Shown: positions 61,415 through 64,000 of the stretch, one piece after another
How positions within the stretch are numbered: the first letter of the stretch is position 1
How the letters are laid out: every line of letters begins with the position of its first letter
Origin: Cellulomonas sp. NTE-D12
Lineage (GTDB): Bacteria; Actinomycetota; Actinomycetes; Actinomycetales; Cellulomonadaceae
Length of the DNA stretch: 64,000 bases
Assembly (NCBI RefSeq): GCF_027923705.1
Contig: NZ_AP026442.1
Coordinates: 1,922,001-1,986,000 of the forward strand
Direction of reading: 5' to 3'
Notes under the pieces: generated by a model
The model's database searches: none
What the model was told of the DNA's origin: nothing
What the model saw: only the letters and a program-made list of their open reading frames with translations
Position numbers and translations under genes: made by a program

Positions 61415-61443
61415 CTCAAGTCGTCGAGCGACGGCACCGATAG
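61415..61443 (+). promoter_or_regulatory. sigma-28-like promoter of pilMNO
   Basis: CTCAAG (61415-61420), 16 nt, then CCGATAG (61437-61443). Best match of the four to the FliA/WhiG -10. About 38 nt before the pilM GTG. Confidence 0.65.
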
Positions 61444-61480
61444 GTCGGGAGAACCACTGCCAGCGGACGAAGGGATCCTC

Positions 61481-62545
61481 GTGGCCAGCACCCGCGTCAT
61501 CGGACTGGACATCGGCTCGTCCGCCGTCCGGGCCGCCGAGCTCGAGTTCGGCGGCGGCGCCCGGACGGGCAAGGTCGCGCCGACCCTGCACCGGCTGGGG
61601 GAGGTGGCGCTGCCCGTCGGCGCCGTCCGTGACGGTGAGGTGGTGCAGCCGGAGACGGTGTCTGCGGCGCTGCGCCAGCTCTGGCAGGACACGAAGTTCG
61701 AGTCGAAGGACGTGGTGCTCGGAGTCGGGAACCAGCGCGTGCTGGTCCGCGACCTCGACCTGCCCTGGATGCCGCTTGCGCAGCTCAAGGCGTCACTTCC
61801 GTTCCAGGTGTCGGAGATGCTGCCGATGTCCTCCGACGAAGCCCTGCTCGACTACTTCCCGGTGTCGGAGTACGACGGGCCGCAGGGTCGCACCGTGCAC
61901 GGGATGCTCGTGGCGGCACAGCGCGACACCGTCACCGCGAACGTCGTGGCGGTCGAGGGCGCGGGTCTCCGTCCGCTGATGGTCGATCTGAACGGCTTCG
62001 CACTGCTTCGCTCGCTCGCCCATGGTGACCTTGCGCGAGCCACGGTCGCGTTCGTCGACGTCGGAGCCACGGTGACCACGGTGGTGGTCGCTGCCAACGG
62101 AGCACCGCGGCTCGTCCGCAGCCTGCCGTCCGGCGGTCAGAACGTGACCAACGCCGTGGCGAGCGCGCTGTCCGTCTCAGGCCCGGACGCCGAGCGGATC
62201 AAGCGGGAGATCGGCATCGGGTACGCGCCGCCCCCAGAGCAGGCGCCTGCAGCCGAGGCGATCACCTCGGTGGTGCGCTCCCTGGTGGAAGCGATCCGCA
62301 ACACCTTCGTGTACTACTCCGGCAACAACCCGGGCGCCGGCATCGACGTCGTGGTCCTCAGCGGCGGAGGCTCCCACCTGCCCGGCCTGGGTCAGTACCT
62401 CTCCAGTGCCAGCCGGCTGCCCGTGAACCTGGGTGATCCCGTCGCACCCCTGCGACCGGGCAAGTTGTTGAACCGGCAGACCCTCGCAGGGCGCGAGTCG
62501 CTCCTCGCGCTGCCCATCGGACTCGCGTACGGAGTGGCCGCATGA
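61481..62545 (+). CDS. pilM: type IV pilus assembly protein PilM
   Basis: 354 residues from GTG 61481. Actin-like ATPase: phosphate-1 GLDIGSSAVRAAEL, LPWMPLAQLKASLPFQVSEMLP, FVDVGATVTTVVV (phosphate-2) and LSGGGSHLPGL (adenosine). It forms a cytoplasmic ring bound to the PilN tail. ATGA overlap with pilN. Confidence 0.94.
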   Translation: MASTRVIGLDIGSSAVRAAELEFGGGARTGKVAPTLHRLGEVALPVGAVRDGEVVQPETVSAALRQLWQDTKFESKDVVLGVGNQRVLVRDLDLPWMPLAQLKASLPFQVSEMLPMSSDEALLDYFPVSEYDGPQGRTVHGMLVAAQRDTVTANVVAVEGAGLRPLMVDLNGFALLRSLAHGDLARATVAFVDVGATVTTVVVAANGAPRLVRSLPSGGQNVTNAVASALSVSGPDAERIKREIGIGYAPPPEQAPAAEAITSVVRSLVEAIRNTFVYYSGNNPGAGIDVVVLSGGGSHLPGLGQYLSSASRLPVNLGDPVAPLRPGKLLNRQTLAGRESLLALPIGLAYGVAA

Positions 62546-63246
62546 CCGCGCTCGCCGACCCGCCCCGGGCGAAGAAGGGGCCCCAGACCATCGTCGGTGG
62601 TCTGCCGCAGGTCAACCTGCTCCCGCCGGAGGTGCGCGCCGCGCGCGGCCTGCGGAACCTCAAGCGTTGGCTCGCGATGGCGCTGGTACTCGTCCTCGTC
62701 CTCTGCGCCGCCGTGTTCGCGCTCGCGAAGTTCGCCAAGATGGCGGCCGACGACGAGCTCTCGACGGCCCAGGCAGAGACGCAGCGCCTCCAGACGGAGC
62801 AGCAGAAGTACGCGGAGGTGCCGCGCGTCCTCGGGGCCTTGCAGAACGTCACGACGGCGCGCGCGCTCGGCATGGCGACGGATGTGTCGTGGTCCTCGTA
62901 CTACGCCGCCATCACCGCCGTGCTACCGGCCGACGTCAGCATCGAGTCCCTTGTGATGACCTCGCAATCTGCCTCTGGCACCGCCCCGACCGGAACCGCC
63001 CCGAACCCCCTGCAGCCGGCCTCGGTCGGCCAGGTCCAGTTCACCGGACGTTCGACGACAGTCCCCAACACCGCAGCCTGGCTGGACGCGCTCAACGGCG
63101 TTCCCGGCTTCGCTGACGCCTGGGCCTCGAGCGCCACCATCTCGCAGAGCGCGAACAAGACGACGTACTACAACGTCACGGTCACGGTGCAGGTGACCGC
63201 CGCTGCCTACACGCACCGGTTCGACGCGACGAAGAAGGTGGGCTGA
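62542..63246 (+). CDS. pilN: type IV pilus assembly protein PilN
   Basis: 234 residues. The cytoplasmic N-terminus carries QVNLLPPEVRAAR, the motif that docks into PilM, then one transmembrane helix (about 45-65), a coiled coil and a ferredoxin-like fold. The central part includes a Ser/Pro/Thr-rich insertion (about 140-165). Followed by pilO after 1 nt. Confidence 0.9.
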   Translation: MTALADPPRAKKGPQTIVGGLPQVNLLPPEVRAARGLRNLKRWLAMALVLVLVLCAAVFALAKFAKMAADDELSTAQAETQRLQTEQQKYAEVPRVLGALQNVTTARALGMATDVSWSSYYAAITAVLPADVSIESLVMTSQSASGTAPTGTAPNPLQPASVGQVQFTGRSTTVPNTAAWLDALNGVPGFADAWASSATISQSANKTTYYNVTVTVQVTAAAYTHRFDATKKVG

Positions 63247-63247
63247 C

Positions 63248-64000
63248 GTGGCCGGCGCGAAGAAGGGCTCCTGGATCGGCGCGACCGTGTTCGGTTCGGT
63301 CGTCATCGTGGTCGCCTCGTGGTTCCTTGCCATCAACCCGACGCTCAGCGCGGCGTCGGACGTCCGGGCACAGACCGTTCAGGTGAAGTCGCAGAACGAC
63401 GCATTGGCCCTCAAGGTGGCCAAGCTGAAGGCGGACTTCGCAAAGCTCGACGACTACAAGAAGCAGCTCGGTGAGGTGCGCAAGCAGATCCCCAGCACTG
63501 CGCAGCTCTCCGACTACCTGCGCCAGCTCGACACCATCGCTGCTGCGCACGCAGTCACGGTGACGACAGTGACCCCGGGTACGCCCACAGCGGTGGTGGC
63601 GAAGACGCCAGCGGTCCCGGCCGCGACGCCGACCCCTGCGGCCAGCGGCTCCGCGACGCCGGCGCCGACAGCCCCTGCCGACGGCTCGAGCGCCGGGGGC
63701 GCAGCGACGGGAACGGCGACTGGCACGGCAAGCGGTACGGCAGCCTCCGGTATCCCGGCTGGCTTCACGTCCATCCCGATGTCGGTGACCGTGCTGGGCT
63801 CTTACGACAACACGCTGGCGTTCCTTTCCGACCTGCAGACGGCGACACCGCGGCTCTTCCTGGTTTCCGGCTTCACGGGCACCGGCCAGCAGGACTCGCC
63901 CGCCTCGGGAGGCAAGCCGAAGACGTCGGTCGGGGACCAGGAGCTGGTGGTCAGCGGTTTCCTGTTCGCGCTACCCGACACCGCCGCGGCCGCCACCCCG
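63248..64000 (+). CDS. pilO: type IV pilus assembly protein PilO (3' partial)
   Basis: 251 codons from GTG 63248, open to the window end. One N-terminal transmembrane helix (about 8-27), a coiled coil with KVAKLKADFAKLDDYKKQL, RKQIPSTAQLSDYLRQLDTIA (PilO-type), an Ala/Pro/Thr/Ser-rich linker (about 105-165), and a further domain with SVTVLGSYDNTLAFLSDLQTA, typical of PilO. It pairs with PilN. Confidence 0.88.
   Translation, partial: MAGAKKGSWIGATVFGSVVIVVASWFLAINPTLSAASDVRAQTVQVKSQNDALALKVAKLKADFAKLDDYKKQLGEVRKQIPSTAQLSDYLRQLDTIAAAHAVTVTTVTPGTPTAVVAKTPAVPAATPTPAASGSATPAPTAPADGSSAGGAATGTATGTASGTAASGIPAGFTSIPMSVTVLGSYDNTLAFLSDLQTATPRLFLVSGFTGTGQQDSPASGGKPKTSVGDQELVVSGFLFALPDTAAAATP

Overview
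The window is about 64 kb of very GC-rich actinobacterial chromosome. Many GTG starts, GTGA/ATGA gene overlaps and TAnnnT -10 elements close to start codons are visible. Gene order closely follows a chromosomal block known from Mycobacterium and other Actinobacteria: thrS, HIT, pgsA, patA, pimA ... pdxS, pdxT, yebC, ruvCAB, yajC-secDF, apt, rel, ppi, glyoxalase II-like, hisS, aspS, rarA, rpsD, alaS, ruvX, mltG, aroE. Family content (PIM pathway, Rel, a Gram-positive type IV pilus cluster, GH130/GT4 cluster) suggests a member of the Micrococcales, most likely Cellulomonadaceae. That assignment is inference. No CRISPR array, prophage or recognisable defence island was seen.

Layout. 1-9.2 kb is the most accessory part. 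It holds a CcdA-like/thioredoxin-like pair, a lipoprotein hydrolase that appears 3'-truncated next to a small IS30 transposase relic, a GT4 glycosyltransferase, a hemolysin III family protein, a LapA-like membrane protein coupled to a small coiled-coil protein, and a three-gene overlapping operon (GT4, alpha/alpha-barrel-like protein, GH130) on the minus strand. 9.5-9.8 kb is a minus-strand tRNA cluster (Gly-GCC, Cys-GCA, Val-GAC) with its own promoter and hairpin terminator. pabB, an SsgA-like gene and tRNA-Val(CAC) follow.

12.0-18.0 kb is the thrS / phosphatidylinositol mannoside operon. 18.1-22.4 kb holds pyridoxal phosphate synthase (pdxS, pdxT) with a Nudix hydrolase and a kynureninase gene between the subunits, then yebC. 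22.5-24.8 kb is ruvCAB with a probable SOS box before ruvA. 24.9-28.5 kb is yajC-secD-secF, followed by apt and rel. 31.5-34.7 kb carries three minus-strand genes. 34.9-43.4 kb carries the metallo-beta-lactamase protein, hisS, aspS, an acetyltransferase, an MMPL transporter (minus) and rarA. 43.5-50.7 kb carries rpsD, two small membrane proteins, alaS, ruvX, mltG and aroE.

50.8-64.0 kb is a complete-looking type IV pilus cluster: pilB, pilT, pilC, two nearly duplicate pilins, two pseudopilin-like minor pilins, a PilX-like beta-rich protein, the prepilin peptidase, pilM, pilN and a pilO cut by the window end. The most interesting observation is that four intergenic regions in this cluster (before pilB, pilT, the first pilin and pilM) share a -35/-10 pair of the form (C/G)TCA(A/G)G-N16-(C/A)CGAT(G/A). 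This resembles FliA/WhiG (sigma-28 type) promoters, so the whole pilus machinery may be controlled by a motility-type sigma factor. The PilB N-terminus also carries an MshEN-like domain, which offers a possible second control by cyclic di-GMP.
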